NCBI GenBank assembly: GCA_963794995.1
Contig: CAWCFV010000002.1
Coordinates: 1,736,001-1,800,000 of the forward strand
Length of the DNA stretch: 64,000 bases
Direction of reading: 5' to 3'
From: CAWCFV01 sp963794995
Lineage (GTDB): Bacteria > Actinomycetota > Actinomycetes > JACCUZ01
Made by a program: the position numbers and the translations under genes. Position 1 is the stretch's first letter; each line of letters opens with the position of its first letter. The notes under the pieces were generated by a model. The model saw only the letters and a list, made by a program, of their open reading frames with translations, did no database searches and had not been told where the DNA came from. Below are positions 8,093 through 16,567 of the stretch, piece after piece.

Positions 8093-8755
8093 ATGCGCGA
8101 CGCATACCACGAGGAGCTCGAGGCACTCACCTCCCAGCTGGTCGAGATGACCCGGCTGGTGGGATCGGCGATCAGCCGTGCCTCGACGGCACTGCAGGAC
8201 GCCGACCTGACCCTGGCCGAGAGCGTCATCGCCGCCGACGACGCGGTCGACGCCCTGCGCGACGAGCTGGACCGGCGGGCGTTCGACCTGCTGGCCCGCC
8301 AGCAGCCGGTCGCCAGCGACCTGCGCACGATCGTCACCAGCCTGCGCATGAGCGGTGAGCTCGAGCGGATGGGTGACCTGGCCCGGCACGTCGCCCGGAT
8401 CGCCCGGCGCCGCTTCCCCGAGTCGGCCATCCCGGCGACGCTGCGCTCGACCATCGTCGAGATGAGCCAGGTGGCCGAGCGGCTGGTCGCCAAGACCGGC
8501 AGCGTCATCGCCAAGCAGGACGTCGTCGCAGCCCTCGAGCTCGAGCGCGACGACGACGAGATGGACCGCCTGCACCGCGCGCTGTTCACCGAGCTGCTCG
8601 ACAAGGACTCGCCGTACGGCGTCGAGCAGGCCGTGGACGTGTCCCAGATCGGGCGCTACTACGAGCGCTTCGCCGACCACGCCGTGTCGGTCGCGCACCG
8701 AGTGGTCTACCTGGTGACGGGGCAGCTGCCCACCGAGGTCGGCGAGTCGGTCTGA
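8093..8755 (+). CDS. phoU: phosphate signalling protein PhoU
   Basis: The 220-residue protein is made of two three-helix bundles. Both metal-binding motifs of PhoU are recognisable: ERMGDLARHVARIA in the first half and YYERFADHAVSVAHR in the second. PhoU links the Pst transporter to PhoR and restrains the Pho response under phosphate excess. AGGAAGG lies 7 nt before the ATG. It is divergent from phoR-phoP across a PHO box and convergent with gpm. Confidence 0.95.
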   Translation: MRDAYHEELEALTSQLVEMTRLVGSAISRASTALQDADLTLAESVIAADDAVDALRDELDRRAFDLLARQQPVASDLRTIVTSLRMSGELERMGDLARHVARIARRRFPESAIPATLRSTIVEMSQVAERLVAKTGSVIAKQDVVAALELERDDDEMDRLHRALFTELLDKDSPYGVEQAVDVSQIGRYYERFADHAVSVAHRVVYLVTGQLPTEVGESV

Positions 8756-8762
8756 CCCCCAG

Positions 8763-9515
8763 CTAGCGGCCCTGGTTCTTGACCGCCTCGATCGCGGCAG
8801 CCGCGGCGTCCGGGTCGAGGTACTCGCCGCCGCGCACGGTGGGGCGCAGGTCGCCGTCGAGGGCGTAGTGCAGCGGGACGCCGGTGGGGATGTTGAGGCC
8901 CGCGATGTCCTCGTCCGAGATCCCGTCGAGGTGCTTGACCAGCGCCCGTAACGAGTTGCCGTGGGCTGCCACGAGCACGGTCGAGCCGGCCAGCAGGTCC
9001 GGCACGACGGCGTCGTACCAGTAGGGCAGCATCCGGTCGACGACGTCGGCCAGGCACTCGGTGCGCGGCAGGACCTCGTCGGGCAGCGCGGCGTACGCCG
9101 GGTCGCCGACCTGTGACCACTCGTCGTCGTCGGCCAGCGGCGGCGGCGGGGTGTCGTAGGAACGCCGCCAGAGCATGAACTGCTCCTCGCCGAACTCCGC
9201 CAAGGTCTGCTTCTTGTCCTTGCCCTGCAGCGCGCCGTAGTGCCGCTCGTTGAGCCGCCACGAGCGCCGCACCGGCAGCCACATCCGGTCCGCGGCGTCG
9301 AGGGCGATCTGCGCCGTCTGGATCGCGCGTCGCATGACCGAGGTGTGCACGACGTCGGGCAGCAGGTCGCGCTCGCGCAGCAGCTCGCCGCCACGGCGCG
9401 CCTCGGCCTCGCCCTGCGCCGTGAGGCCGACGTCGACCCAGCCGGTGAACAGGTTCTTCTCGTTCCAGTCGCTCTGGCCGTGCCGGAGCAGGATCAGCGG
9501 GTACGTCGTGCTCAT
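8763..9515 (-). CDS. gpmA: 2,3-bisphosphoglycerate-dependent phosphoglycerate mutase
   Basis: The 250-residue glycolytic enzyme interconverts 3- and 2-phosphoglycerate through a phosphohistidine. The catalytic LLRHGQSDWNEKNLFTGW is near residue 8, NERHYGALQGK follows in the middle, and the second catalytic His is in VLVAAHGNSLRAL. Length is standard. A weak -10-like CAGGCT lies 7 nt before the ATG, so it may be leaderless. It converges on phoU and is divergent from the MFS gene. Confidence 0.96.
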   Translation of the reverse strand: MSTTYPLILLRHGQSDWNEKNLFTGWVDVGLTAQGEAEARRGGELLRERDLLPDVVHTSVMRRAIQTAQIALDAADRMWLPVRRSWRLNERHYGALQGKDKKQTLAEFGEEQFMLWRRSYDTPPPPLADDDEWSQVGDPAYAALPDEVLPRTECLADVVDRMLPYWYDAVVPDLLAGSTVLVAAHGNSLRALVKHLDGISDEDIAGLNIPTGVPLHYALDGDLRPTVRGGEYLDPDAAAAAIEAVKNQGR

Positions 9516-9598
9516 GACGCCGAGCCTGCCAGAACCGGGTCGAGCCCCGTCGGTGGGTCCACGTACCGTCTAGCGCAGCACGAGCGGAGGGAACGGGT

Positions 9599-10906
9599 GT
9601 GACGGGGCGATGGCTGCGGGGCGTCCTGGGCCCGACCGTGTCCGGGCTGCCCACGACCTTCTGGTGGCTCTGGGCCGGCACGCTCGTCAACCGCGCCGGG
9701 GCCTTCGTCCTCCCCTTCCTGGCCTTCTACCTCACCGGAGAGCTCGAGCTCACGCCCGCGTTCGTGGGGCTGGTGCTGGGCGGGTTCGGGCTCGGAAGCA
9801 CCGTGGCCAGCCTGCTCGGAGGGGTCCTGTCCGACCGGCTCGGCCGGCGGCCGGTGCTGCTGGGGAGTCAGGTCGGCACGGCAGTCACCCTGGTCGCGCT
9901 GGGGCTGACGACCGCACCACCGGCAGTGCTCGTCCTCGTGACCCTGCTCGGCCTGACCAGCAACACCTCGCGACCGGCGTTCTCCGCGATGATGACCGAC
10001 ATCGTGGCGCCCGAGGACCGGGTGCGGGCGTTCTCGTTGAACTACTGGGCGATCAACCTCGGCTTCGCGATCGCGCCGCTCCTCGGCGGGCTCCTGGCCT
10101 CTTCCGGCTACCTCATGCTGTTCCTCGTCGATGCCACCGCGACGCTGGCCTTCGCGGTGCTGGTCTTCCTACGCGTACCCGAGTCGCGGCCCGACGCCGT
10201 CGCGGACGGTGGCGCCACGACGGGGTCGATGGCCGACGTGCTTCGGGACCGGGTGTTCCTCGGGTTCGTCGGGCTCACCTTCCTCTTCGCCGTCGTCTTC
10301 ATGCAGCACCTGTCGTCCCTGCCCGTCCAGATGGGGGACGACGGCCTGAGCGCCGCGCAGTACGGCTCCGTCATCGCCCTGAACGGTGCACTCATCGTCC
10401 TGGTCACCGTCCCCCTCACGCGGTGGTTGCAGCAGTGGAAGCGTTCCCGCGTGCTGGCGGTCGCCTCGGTGTTCGTGGGGCTGGGCTTCGGCGCCACCGC
10501 CTGGGCCTCCTCGGTCCCCGCGTACGCCCTGACGGTGGCGGTGTGGACCGTCGGCGAGGTCATCGGTGCCGCCGTCGCACCCGCGGTGGTCGCCGACCTC
10601 TCCCCAGCGGCCCTTCGCGGGCGGTACCAGGGTGTGTTCAGCTTCTCGTTCTCGGTGGCGATCCTGGTGGCACCGCTGCTCGGCGGCACCGTCTACGAGC
10701 ACCTCGGTGGCCAGGCGCTGTGGCTCGGCTGCGCGGCCGTGTGCTTCGCGGCCGCGGCCGGCCACCTCGCGATCGGGCCGGCCCGAGCGCGGCGCCTGCA
10801 CGAGCTGCGGGCCGTGGAGCGCGCCGGCCACGGGCCCACCGCCGCGGTGCCGGTGCCCGCGCCGGCCGACATCGTCGAGGCCGACGAGGCCGTGCACCGG
10901 CGCTAG
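9599..10906 (+). CDS. MFS transporter, drug/metabolite efflux type
   Basis: The 435-residue protein has about twelve hydrophobic segments. The family signature between helices 2 and 3 reads GGVLSDRLGRRPVLLGSQ, which marks the major facilitator superfamily. Substrate cannot be inferred; the fold resembles MdtH/YfmO-type multidrug pumps. The GTG start has GGAGGG about 10 nt upstream, and TACCGT further up is a possible -10. The last codons overlap the convergent ybjN gene by 4 bp. Confidence 0.88.
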   Translation: MTGRWLRGVLGPTVSGLPTTFWWLWAGTLVNRAGAFVLPFLAFYLTGELELTPAFVGLVLGGFGLGSTVASLLGGVLSDRLGRRPVLLGSQVGTAVTLVALGLTTAPPAVLVLVTLLGLTSNTSRPAFSAMMTDIVAPEDRVRAFSLNYWAINLGFAIAPLLGGLLASSGYLMLFLVDATATLAFAVLVFLRVPESRPDAVADGGATTGSMADVLRDRVFLGFVGLTFLFAVVFMQHLSSLPVQMGDDGLSAAQYGSVIALNGALIVLVTVPLTRWLQQWKRSRVLAVASVFVGLGFGATAWASSVPAYALTVAVWTVGEVIGAAVAPAVVADLSPAALRGRYQGVFSFSFSVAILVAPLLGGTVYEHLGGQALWLGCAAVCFAAAAGHLAIGPARARRLHELRAVERAGHGPTAAVPVPAPADIVEADEAVHRR

Positions 10907-11436
10907 TCGGTCGCTGCGCCGGGCGGGTCGAGCTGGTCGGGCGTGGCGTCGTCGGGGGCGAGGTGACGGAAGGCCTGCAGGTTCCAGGTCGGCTCGCCGC
11001 GCGAGATCCGCCAGGCCCACTCCCGGCGGATCGATGTTGCGAAGCCCAGCTCGAGAAGGGTGTTGAACGACGAGTCGGACGCGTCCAGGACGGCGCCGAG
11101 CAGCCGGTCGACCTCCTCGGGGGTGACGGCGTGCAGGGGGAGGTGCCCGGTCAGGTAGACGTCACCCAGGCGATCGACCGCGAACGCCACGGCGTACAGC
11201 TTCGCGTTGCGCTCGAGCAGCCAGCGGTGGACGCCCTCGTGGTTCTCGTCCGGGTGCCGGACGACGAACGCGTTGACCGACAGGGAGTGCGCCCCGACGA
11301 CGAGGCTGACCGTGGTCTTCAGCTTCTTCTCGCCGGGCAGCTGCACCGCGAAGGTGCCCGGCGTCGGCTCCTCGTGCTCGAGGTCGGCCATCGCCGCCCG
11401 CAGGACGGCGGTGGCTGCCTCCTGCTCCGGGGTCAC
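10903..11436 (-). CDS. YbjN domain protein
   Basis: The 177-residue cytoplasmic protein has the YbjN/secretion-chaperone-like alpha-beta fold: a strand region LKTTVSLVVGAHSLSVNAFVV, then HRWLLERNAKLYAVAFAVD and DVYLTGHLPL. Function is unknown in actinobacteria; the gene is typically found between gpm and mshA, as here. The GTG start overlaps the stop of mshA in a GTGA arrangement, so it is translated from the mshA message. Confidence 0.82.
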   Translation of the reverse strand: MTPEQEAATAVLRAAMADLEHEEPTPGTFAVQLPGEKKLKTTVSLVVGAHSLSVNAFVVRHPDENHEGVHRWLLERNAKLYAVAFAVDRLGDVYLTGHLPLHAVTPEEVDRLLGAVLDASDSSFNTLLELGFATSIRREWAWRISRGEPTWNLQAFRHLAPDDATPDQLDPPGAATD

Positions 11437-12719
11437 CGCCCGACCGCGACGGCAGGCCGGACCTCACGCTCCAGCAGCGCCTGGGCGTAGACGTCGAGCA
11501 TGCCGGCCGCGGTACCGGCCCAGCCGAACCGGGCGGCGTGCAGGAGAGCGCCGCGACCCAGGGCGGTCCGGCGCGCGTCGTCCCGACCGAGGGCCGCCAG
11601 GACGTCGGCGTACTCCTGCGGGTCGTGGCCGGCCACCAGGACTCCGGAGGCGCCGTCGGCGACGGCCGTGCGCAGACCGCCGACCGCCGCGGCCACCACC
11701 GGGGTCCCGCAGGCCTGGGACTCGACCGCGACCAGGCCGAACGACTCGCTGTAGGAGGGCACGACGGTGACGTCGGCCGCGCGGTACCAGTCGGGGAGGT
11801 CGTCCTGCGGCACCGGCGGGACGAACCGCACGATGTCCAGCAGGCCGAGGTCGGCAGCCAGCCGCTGCAGCGACTCGGGACGGGCCAGGCCGCTGCCGGA
11901 GGGGCCACCGACGACAGCCACCACCAGCCTCTCGCGCAGCGCAGGGTCGCGCTCGAGCATCCGGGCGGCGGCCCGGAGCAGGACGTCGGGCGCCTTGAGC
12001 GGCTGGATGCGCCCGACGAACAGCAGCACGTACGCGTCGTCGCGGAGGCCGATGGCGCGGCGGGCAGCGGCCCGCGGTCCTGGGGCGAACAGGTCGAGGT
12101 CGACACCCGGGGGGACCACGGCCACCTGCTCGGGGTCCGCGTCGTACAGCTCGACGAGCTGGCGGGCCTCCTCCCCCGTGTTCGCGACGAGGCGGTCGGC
12201 GGCCGCGACGACCTGCGCCTCGCCGATCGCGCGCGCCGCCGGCTCGGGCGCGTCGTCGTCGGCGAGGGCGAGGTTCTTGACCTTGGCCATCGTGTGCATG
12301 CTGTGCACGAGCGGCACGTCCCAGCGCTCGGCCGCCAGCCAGGCGACCTGGCCGGAGAGCCAGTAGTGGGAGTGCACGACGTCGTACCAGCCCGGGGGGC
12401 GGGACGCCTCGATGCGCATGAGACCCGAGGTGAACGCGCAGAGCTGGGCCGGGAGGTCCTCCTTGGCCAGTCCCTCGTAGGGGCCGGCGGTGACGTGCCG
12501 GACGTCGACGCCGTCGGCCAACGGCACGACGGGCGGCAGGTCGGACCGGGTGGCGCGAGTGATGACGTCGACCTCGACGCCCAGGGACGCGAGCCGGCGG
12601 GACAGCTCCACCACGTAGACGTTCATCCCGCCCGCGTCACCGGTGCCCGGCTGGTCCAGCGGGGAGGTGTGGACCGAGACCATCGCCACCCGGCGCGGGA
12701 ACGGCTCGCGGGTCGGCAT
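11433..12719 (-). CDS. mshA: D-inositol-3-phosphate glycosyltransferase (mycothiol step 1)
   Basis: The 428-residue GT-B glycosyltransferase joins GlcNAc from UDP-GlcNAc to inositol 3-phosphate, the first step of mycothiol synthesis. MshA hallmarks are present: SPLDQPGTGDAGGMNVYV near the N terminus, HSHYWLSGQVAW, FVGRIQPLKAPD, and the donor-binding ESFGLVAVESQACGTPVV. The ATG of MPTREPF is chosen; a GTG three codons upstream (VRR) is an alternative. ybjN follows in overlap. mshD, the last step, is about 29 kb away in this window. Confidence 0.96.
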   Translation of the reverse strand: MPTREPFPRRVAMVSVHTSPLDQPGTGDAGGMNVYVVELSRRLASLGVEVDVITRATRSDLPPVVPLADGVDVRHVTAGPYEGLAKEDLPAQLCAFTSGLMRIEASRPPGWYDVVHSHYWLSGQVAWLAAERWDVPLVHSMHTMAKVKNLALADDDAPEPAARAIGEAQVVAAADRLVANTGEEARQLVELYDADPEQVAVVPPGVDLDLFAPGPRAAARRAIGLRDDAYVLLFVGRIQPLKAPDVLLRAAARMLERDPALRERLVVAVVGGPSGSGLARPESLQRLAADLGLLDIVRFVPPVPQDDLPDWYRAADVTVVPSYSESFGLVAVESQACGTPVVAAAVGGLRTAVADGASGVLVAGHDPQEYADVLAALGRDDARRTALGRGALLHAARFGWAGTAAGMLDVYAQALLEREVRPAVAVGR

Positions 12720-12893
12720 CCGCCTCACCGGGGAGTTGTTCGGCCCACTCAACGCAGCGACCTCCGAGTCCGCTTCCGGGCACAGGCCCGCTCCACACTG
12801 CCAACCCCGGCTCCCCCTGCCCGATTCCCCCGCCCGGCAACCCGGCCGCACCGCGTCCGGCACCACCCGCCCCGGATGGCCGAAGATGGGTGC

Positions 12894-13637
12894 ATGAGCC
12901 GGGGAACAGCGGTCGTGACGGGCGCCAGCAGCGGGATCGGGGCGGCCACCGCGCGACGGCTCGTGCAGGAGGGCTACGACGTGGTCGCCGCAGCCCGCCG
13001 GACCGACCGGCTGGACGCGCTGCGCGACGAGCTGGGCGACCGGCTGCGGCCGGTGCCGCTAGACGTCACCTCGGCCGAGTCGGTCGCCGCCTTCGCCGCC
13101 CAGGTGCCCGAGGTGACGGTGCTGGTCAACAACGCCGGCGGCGCGCACGGCATGGACCCGGTCGCCGCCGCCGACCCGGACGACTGGCGCGCCATGTACG
13201 AGGTCAACGTCCTCGGGGTGCTGCGCGTCACCCAGGCCCTGCTCCCCGCGCTGGTGGCCAGCGGCCGGGGCCACGTCGTGATCATGGGCTCCACCGCCGG
13301 ACGGATCGTCTACGAGGGCGGCGGCGGGTACACCGCGGCCAAGCACGGGGCGGCGGCCCTGGCCGAGACCCTGCGGCTCGAGCTCAACGGGCAGCCGGTC
13401 CGGGTCACCGAGATCGCCCCCGGGATGGTGCGCACCGACGAGTTCGCGCTCAACCGGTTCGGCGGCGACGAGGCGCGGGCCGCCAAGGTCTACGAGGGTG
13501 TCGCCGAGCCGCTCACCGCCGACGACGTGGCCGACTGCGTGGCCTGGTGCGTGACCCGGCCGCCGCACGTCGACGTCGACCTGCTCGTGGTCAAGCCCCT
13601 GGCGCAGGCGGCCCAGCACAAGGTGCACCGGACGTGA
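12894..13637 (+). CDS. short-chain dehydrogenase/reductase, YdfG-like
   Basis: The 247-residue classical SDR has the cofactor loop TGASSGIGAATARRL near residue 9, an AARRTDRL segment suggesting NADP preference, the NNAGGAHG motif, and a catalytic S (MGSTAG) with YTAAKHG. It resembles the YdfG/serine 3-dehydrogenase branch; substrate is unknown. GAAGAT lies 6 nt before the ATG, suggesting a leaderless start. It is divergent from mshA and overlaps the next gene by one base (TGATG). Confidence 0.9.
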   Translation: MSRGTAVVTGASSGIGAATARRLVQEGYDVVAAARRTDRLDALRDELGDRLRPVPLDVTSAESVAAFAAQVPEVTVLVNNAGGAHGMDPVAAADPDDWRAMYEVNVLGVLRVTQALLPALVASGRGHVVIMGSTAGRIVYEGGGGYTAAKHGAAALAETLRLELNGQPVRVTEIAPGMVRTDEFALNRFGGDEARAAKVYEGVAEPLTADDVADCVAWCVTRPPHVDVDLLVVKPLAQAAQHKVHRT

Positions 13638-14188
13638 TGCCACGCACCGGTGACGGGGTGTTCCACACGGAGCGGCTGGTCGTGCGGGACTGGGCCGACG
13701 ACGACGCGGCCCGCATGTTCGACATGTACTCACGGCCGGAGGTCGTCCGGTTCCTCGGCTCGGTGCCGAGCCCGATGGCGTCACCCACCGCGGCGCTCGC
13801 GCGGATCGAGCGCGCCCGGGTGCGCAACGACGAGGAGCGCGCCGCCGGCCGGCCGTACGGCTTCTGGGCGGTCGAGGTCCGCGCCACCGGGATTGTCGCC
13901 GGCACGGTGGCGATGGTGACCGTCGACGGCGCCACCGCGCCGGGCGCACCGGTCGAGGTCGCATGGCACCTGCACCCGGACACGCAGGGGCACGGCTACG
14001 CCACCGAGGCCGCGCGCGGCGTCCTCGACCGCGCGCATGCCGCCGGGCTCGAGGAGGTGCTGGCGCTCACCGACGAGGAGAACACCGCCTCGCAGTCGGT
14101 CTGCCGCCGGCTGGGCCTCGAGCTCCGGGGAGTGTCGACCGAGTTCTACGGCAAGCCGCTGATGGTGTGGGTCAGCCGGACGCCCTGA
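13637..14188 (+). CDS. GNAT acetyltransferase, RimJ/RimL type
   Basis: The 183-residue protein opens with the RimJ/RimL-type FHTERLVVRDWADDDAARMF. It contains an acetyl-CoA loop of the Q/RxxGxG/A kind (DTQGHGYATEAAR) and a C-terminal NTASQSVCRRLGLELRG helix. Such enzymes acetylate protein or small-molecule amines; the substrate is not evident. The ATG overlaps the SDR stop by one base, so the two are coupled. Confidence 0.88.
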   Translation: MPRTGDGVFHTERLVVRDWADDDAARMFDMYSRPEVVRFLGSVPSPMASPTAALARIERARVRNDEERAAGRPYGFWAVEVRATGIVAGTVAMVTVDGATAPGAPVEVAWHLHPDTQGHGYATEAARGVLDRAHAAGLEEVLALTDEENTASQSVCRRLGLELRGVSTEFYGKPLMVWVSRTP

Positions 14189-14190
14189 CC

Positions 14191-14931
14191 TCAGCCGTCG
14201 ACGAGCCGGATCCGGAGCCGGCGGAATCCCTTGCCCTTGCTCTCGACCTTGACGACCTCGATCCGCCCGATCTGTGCGGTGGAGGCCACGTGGGTGCCGC
14301 CGTCGGCCTGGGTGTCGAGCCCCACGATGTCGACGATGCGCACCACCTCGAGGTCCGGTGGCAGGAGGTCGGTCGCGGTCCGGATCAGGTCCGGGTGGGT
14401 GGCGAAGGCCTCGTCGCGCGGCAGGGTGCCGACCTCGATCGCGCGGTCGGCGGCGACCTCGGCGGCGCAGGCCTCGGCGACCCGCTCCTTGAACCCCTCC
14501 GGCACCTCGGGCAGGTTGAAGTCCATCCGGGCCTCGAGGGGCTCCATGTTGCCGCCGGTCACCAGGGCTCCGAAGTCGCGCAGGACGACCCCCGAGAGCA
14601 GGTGCAGTCCCGAGTGGGTGCGCATCAGCGCCGTCCGGCGGGCGTCCTCGACCGCGCCGCGGACCGCAGCGCCCACCGGCGGGACCGGGTCGCCCTCGGC
14701 GACCAGCAGGCGCAGGTCGTCACCCCTGCGGACGCCGACGACCCTGGTCTGGACCCCGCTCCACAGCAGGACGCCGTGGTCGGGCGGCTGGCCCCCGCCA
14801 CCCGGGTAGAACGCCGAGCGGTCGAGCACGACCCCCTCGGGTGAGGCGTCGAGGACGGTGGCGTCCCACTCCCTCAGGCTCTGGTCGGCCAGCTCCAGCC
14901 GGGTCGTGCGCCCGTGCGTCTCACCGGTCAT
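14191..14931 (-). CDS. alanyl-tRNA editing protein (AlaX-like)
   Basis: The 246-residue free-standing editing domain should hydrolyse Ser- or Gly-tRNA-Ala. It has the AlaRS editing-domain features: DRSAFYPGGGGQPPDHG, the HxxxH motif in MRTHSGLHLL, and GGTHVASTAQIG near the C terminus. The residue before GGTH is Asp where many AlaX and AlaRS proteins have the zinc-ligand Cys. It converges on the acetyltransferase gene with 2 bp between stops and lies 16 nt after the DUF2516 gene. Confidence 0.88.
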   Translation of the reverse strand: MTGETHGRTTRLELADQSLREWDATVLDASPEGVVLDRSAFYPGGGGQPPDHGVLLWSGVQTRVVGVRRGDDLRLLVAEGDPVPPVGAAVRGAVEDARRTALMRTHSGLHLLSGVVLRDFGALVTGGNMEPLEARMDFNLPEVPEGFKERVAEACAAEVAADRAIEVGTLPRDEAFATHPDLIRTATDLLPPDLEVVRIVDIVGLDTQADGGTHVASTAQIGRIEVVKVESKGKGFRRLRIRLVDG

Positions 14932-14947
14932 CGCTACCCGTCCCCGG

Positions 14948-15277
14948 TCAGTACGGGCCGTACGGCCCCTGCGAGCCGCCCCGGCCACCGCCGAGAGCCT
15001 TGAGCTTCGGGCGCATGTCGGCCAGGTAGACCCCGGCGGCGATGACCCCGATGACGTTGAGGAAGCCGACCGTGCCCGACGAGGCGAACGACAGGAGGGC
15101 GATCAGGAACGCGGCCACCAGGATGCCCAGCCAGGCACCCTTCGACAGCTTGCCCGCATGCGGGAACAGCGTGCCGGGGCGGCGCAGGACGTCGACGAGT
15201 GCGAAGCCGGTGAGTCCGAGCGATCCGATGCCGAGCAGGAGCAGGACGAACGACTGGATGCTGCCGACGATGTCCAC
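14948..15277 (-). CDS. DUF2516 family membrane protein
   Basis: The 109-residue protein has three hydrophobic segments (SFVLLLLGIGSLGLTGFALVD, AWLGILVAAFLIALLSF, GFLNVIGVIAAGVYLADM), then a Gly-rich tail ending GPYGPY. This matches the actinobacterial DUF2516 family, of unknown role. The GTG start lies 7 nt after TAGGCT and has no ribosome-binding site, so a leaderless message is likely. It probably shares a transcript with the AlaX gene downstream. Confidence 0.8.
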   Translation of the reverse strand: MDIVGSIQSFVLLLLGIGSLGLTGFALVDVLRRPGTLFPHAGKLSKGAWLGILVAAFLIALLSFASSGTVGFLNVIGVIAAGVYLADMRPKLKALGGGRGGSQGPYGPY

Positions 15278-15284
15278 GCGGACC

Positions 15285-15290
15285 AGCCTA
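15285..15290 (-). promoter_or_regulatory. -10 element, leaderless promoter of the DUF2516 gene
   Basis: TAGGCT on the minus strand ends 7 nt before the GTG start. Confidence 0.6.
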
Positions 15291-15320
15291 AGGGAGAGCC
15301 CCGAGGCCCCGACGCAGCGA

Positions 15321-15368
15321 AGCGGACCGGTCCCCGCGGCGGGATACGCCGTGGGGAGCCGGTCCGCT
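15321..15368 (-). terminator. terminator after the H1-tail gene pair
   Basis: Arms AGCGGACCGG and CCGGTCCGCT pair perfectly and continue, with a one-base bulge, into CCCC/GGGG around a GC-rich loop. The hairpin starts about 20 nt after the stop of the downstream gene. Confidence 0.6.
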
Positions 15369-15389
15369 CCGGTCGTGCGGGTCAGACGG

Positions 15390-15938
15390 TCAGCTGCCGA
15401 CCTTCGAGGCGCCGGCCTTGGTCGCCCGGGTCGCCGACTTGGTGGTCTTGCGGGCCGACGTGGTGGCCGACTTCGCGGTGCTGCGGGTCGTGGCGGCGCG
15501 CTTCTTGGCCGTCGTGGTGGTGCGCTTGGCGGCCTTCTTCGCGGTGCTGGTGGTCGCGGCGGCCGACGACTTCGCGACGGTGCCGGTCGCCTTGGTGCGG
15601 CGGACCGTGGTGGCGGCGTCCTTCTTCAGGTCCTGGGTGGACTTCTGACGACGGATCCGGCCGACGACCGAGCGGCCGCGGCCGAGCAGCTCGCCGTAGA
15701 CGGCGTCCGCGCGACCGACGACCTCACCGGCGATGCCGACCGCGGTGGCCTGCGCCCGCGCGGGAAGCTGCACGGCCTGGACCTGGAGGCCGGCGACGGC
15801 CTTCTCGATGTCACGACGCTCGACCTTGACGGTCGAGAGCTTGGTCGGGACCTCGCGCAGGTTGGCGACGGCGAGGTCGGTGGCACCGGCGACGACGTAG
15901 AACGGCTTGCTGCGGGTGATGGTGGTGATGGGGCTCAT
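15390..15938 (-). CDS. HBHA-like protein with Lys/Ala/Thr-rich tail
   Basis: The 182-residue protein starts with a helical domain (FYVVAGATDLAVANLREVP, then KVERRDIEKAV) similar in style to mycobacterial heparin-binding haemagglutinin. From about residue 105 the protein is almost only Lys, Ala, Thr, Ser and Arg in KKAAKRTTTTAKKRA-type repeats, like a histone H1 tail. A nucleoid-binding or surface-adhesion role is possible. It is preceded by GGAGCTCC and overlaps the stop of the XRE gene by one base. Confidence 0.75.
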   Translation of the reverse strand: MSPITTITRSKPFYVVAGATDLAVANLREVPTKLSTVKVERRDIEKAVAGLQVQAVQLPARAQATAVGIAGEVVGRADAVYGELLGRGRSVVGRIRRQKSTQDLKKDAATTVRRTKATGTVAKSSAAATTSTAKKAAKRTTTTAKKRAATTRSTAKSATTSARKTTKSATRATKAGASKVGS

Positions 15939-16459
15939 CAGGAGCTCCTCCTTGGTGAGGTGGACTTCGTGGTGGACGTCTTGCGAGCGGTCTTGGTTGC
16001 GGTCTTCGTTGCGGTCTTAGTGGCGCTCGACTTCTGAGCGGTCTTCCTCGCGGGCTTCTTGGCGCGCTTCCTCGCGGGCTTCTTGGTGTTCGGCACGACC
16101 GCTTCGGCGCCGGACGTGCCGGCCGCGTGCTCGGCCCGGAACGACTCGTACACGTCGAGCAGCACGCGCTTGTGCCGGTCGCCCAGTGCGGGGTCGGCCA
16201 GCACGGCGGCGACGACGTCGCCGCCGGACCGCTCGTCGAGGATCCCCGCCTGCACGTAGAGCGTCTCCGCGGAGATGCGCAGGCCCTTGGCGATCTGGGC
16301 GAGGATCTCGGCGCTGGGCTTCTTGACCCCGCGCTCGATCTGGCTCAGGTACGGGTTGGAGACGCCCGCGGTCTTCGCAAGCTGGCGCAGTGACACCTGC
16401 GCCGACTCGCGCTGCTCGCGGATGTACTCACCCAGCGAGGAGACCTTCAACGTTGCCAT
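15938..16459 (-). CDS. XRE-family HTH regulator with H1-like basic tail
   Basis: The 173-residue protein has an N-terminal XRE helix-turn-helix (IREQRESAQVSLRQLAKTAGVSNPYLSQIERG, residues about 12-43, read in parts) and a middle helical segment. From about residue 130 it has a Lys/Ala/Thr repeat tail with KKPARK and TATKTATKTARK motifs. It is a DNA-binding regulator with an unusual second basic domain. The ATG is chosen because AAGACT/TAAGAC lies 6-7 nt upstream, giving a possible leaderless start. The downstream HBHA-like gene is coupled to it. Confidence 0.82.
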   Translation of the reverse strand: MATLKVSSLGEYIREQRESAQVSLRQLAKTAGVSNPYLSQIERGVKKPSAEILAQIAKGLRISAETLYVQAGILDERSGGDVVAAVLADPALGDRHKRVLLDVYESFRAEHAAGTSGAEAVVPNTKKPARKRAKKPARKTAQKSSATKTATKTATKTARKTSTTKSTSPRRSS

Positions 16460-16567
16460 GTCCCTAGTCTTACCCCGGGTGCTAACTGTGGCAAGCACGT
16501 GGCAAGCACGTAGTTCCGTGACATCGCTCACACGCGGCGGCCACCTGCCCCATCCGTCACGCGACTG

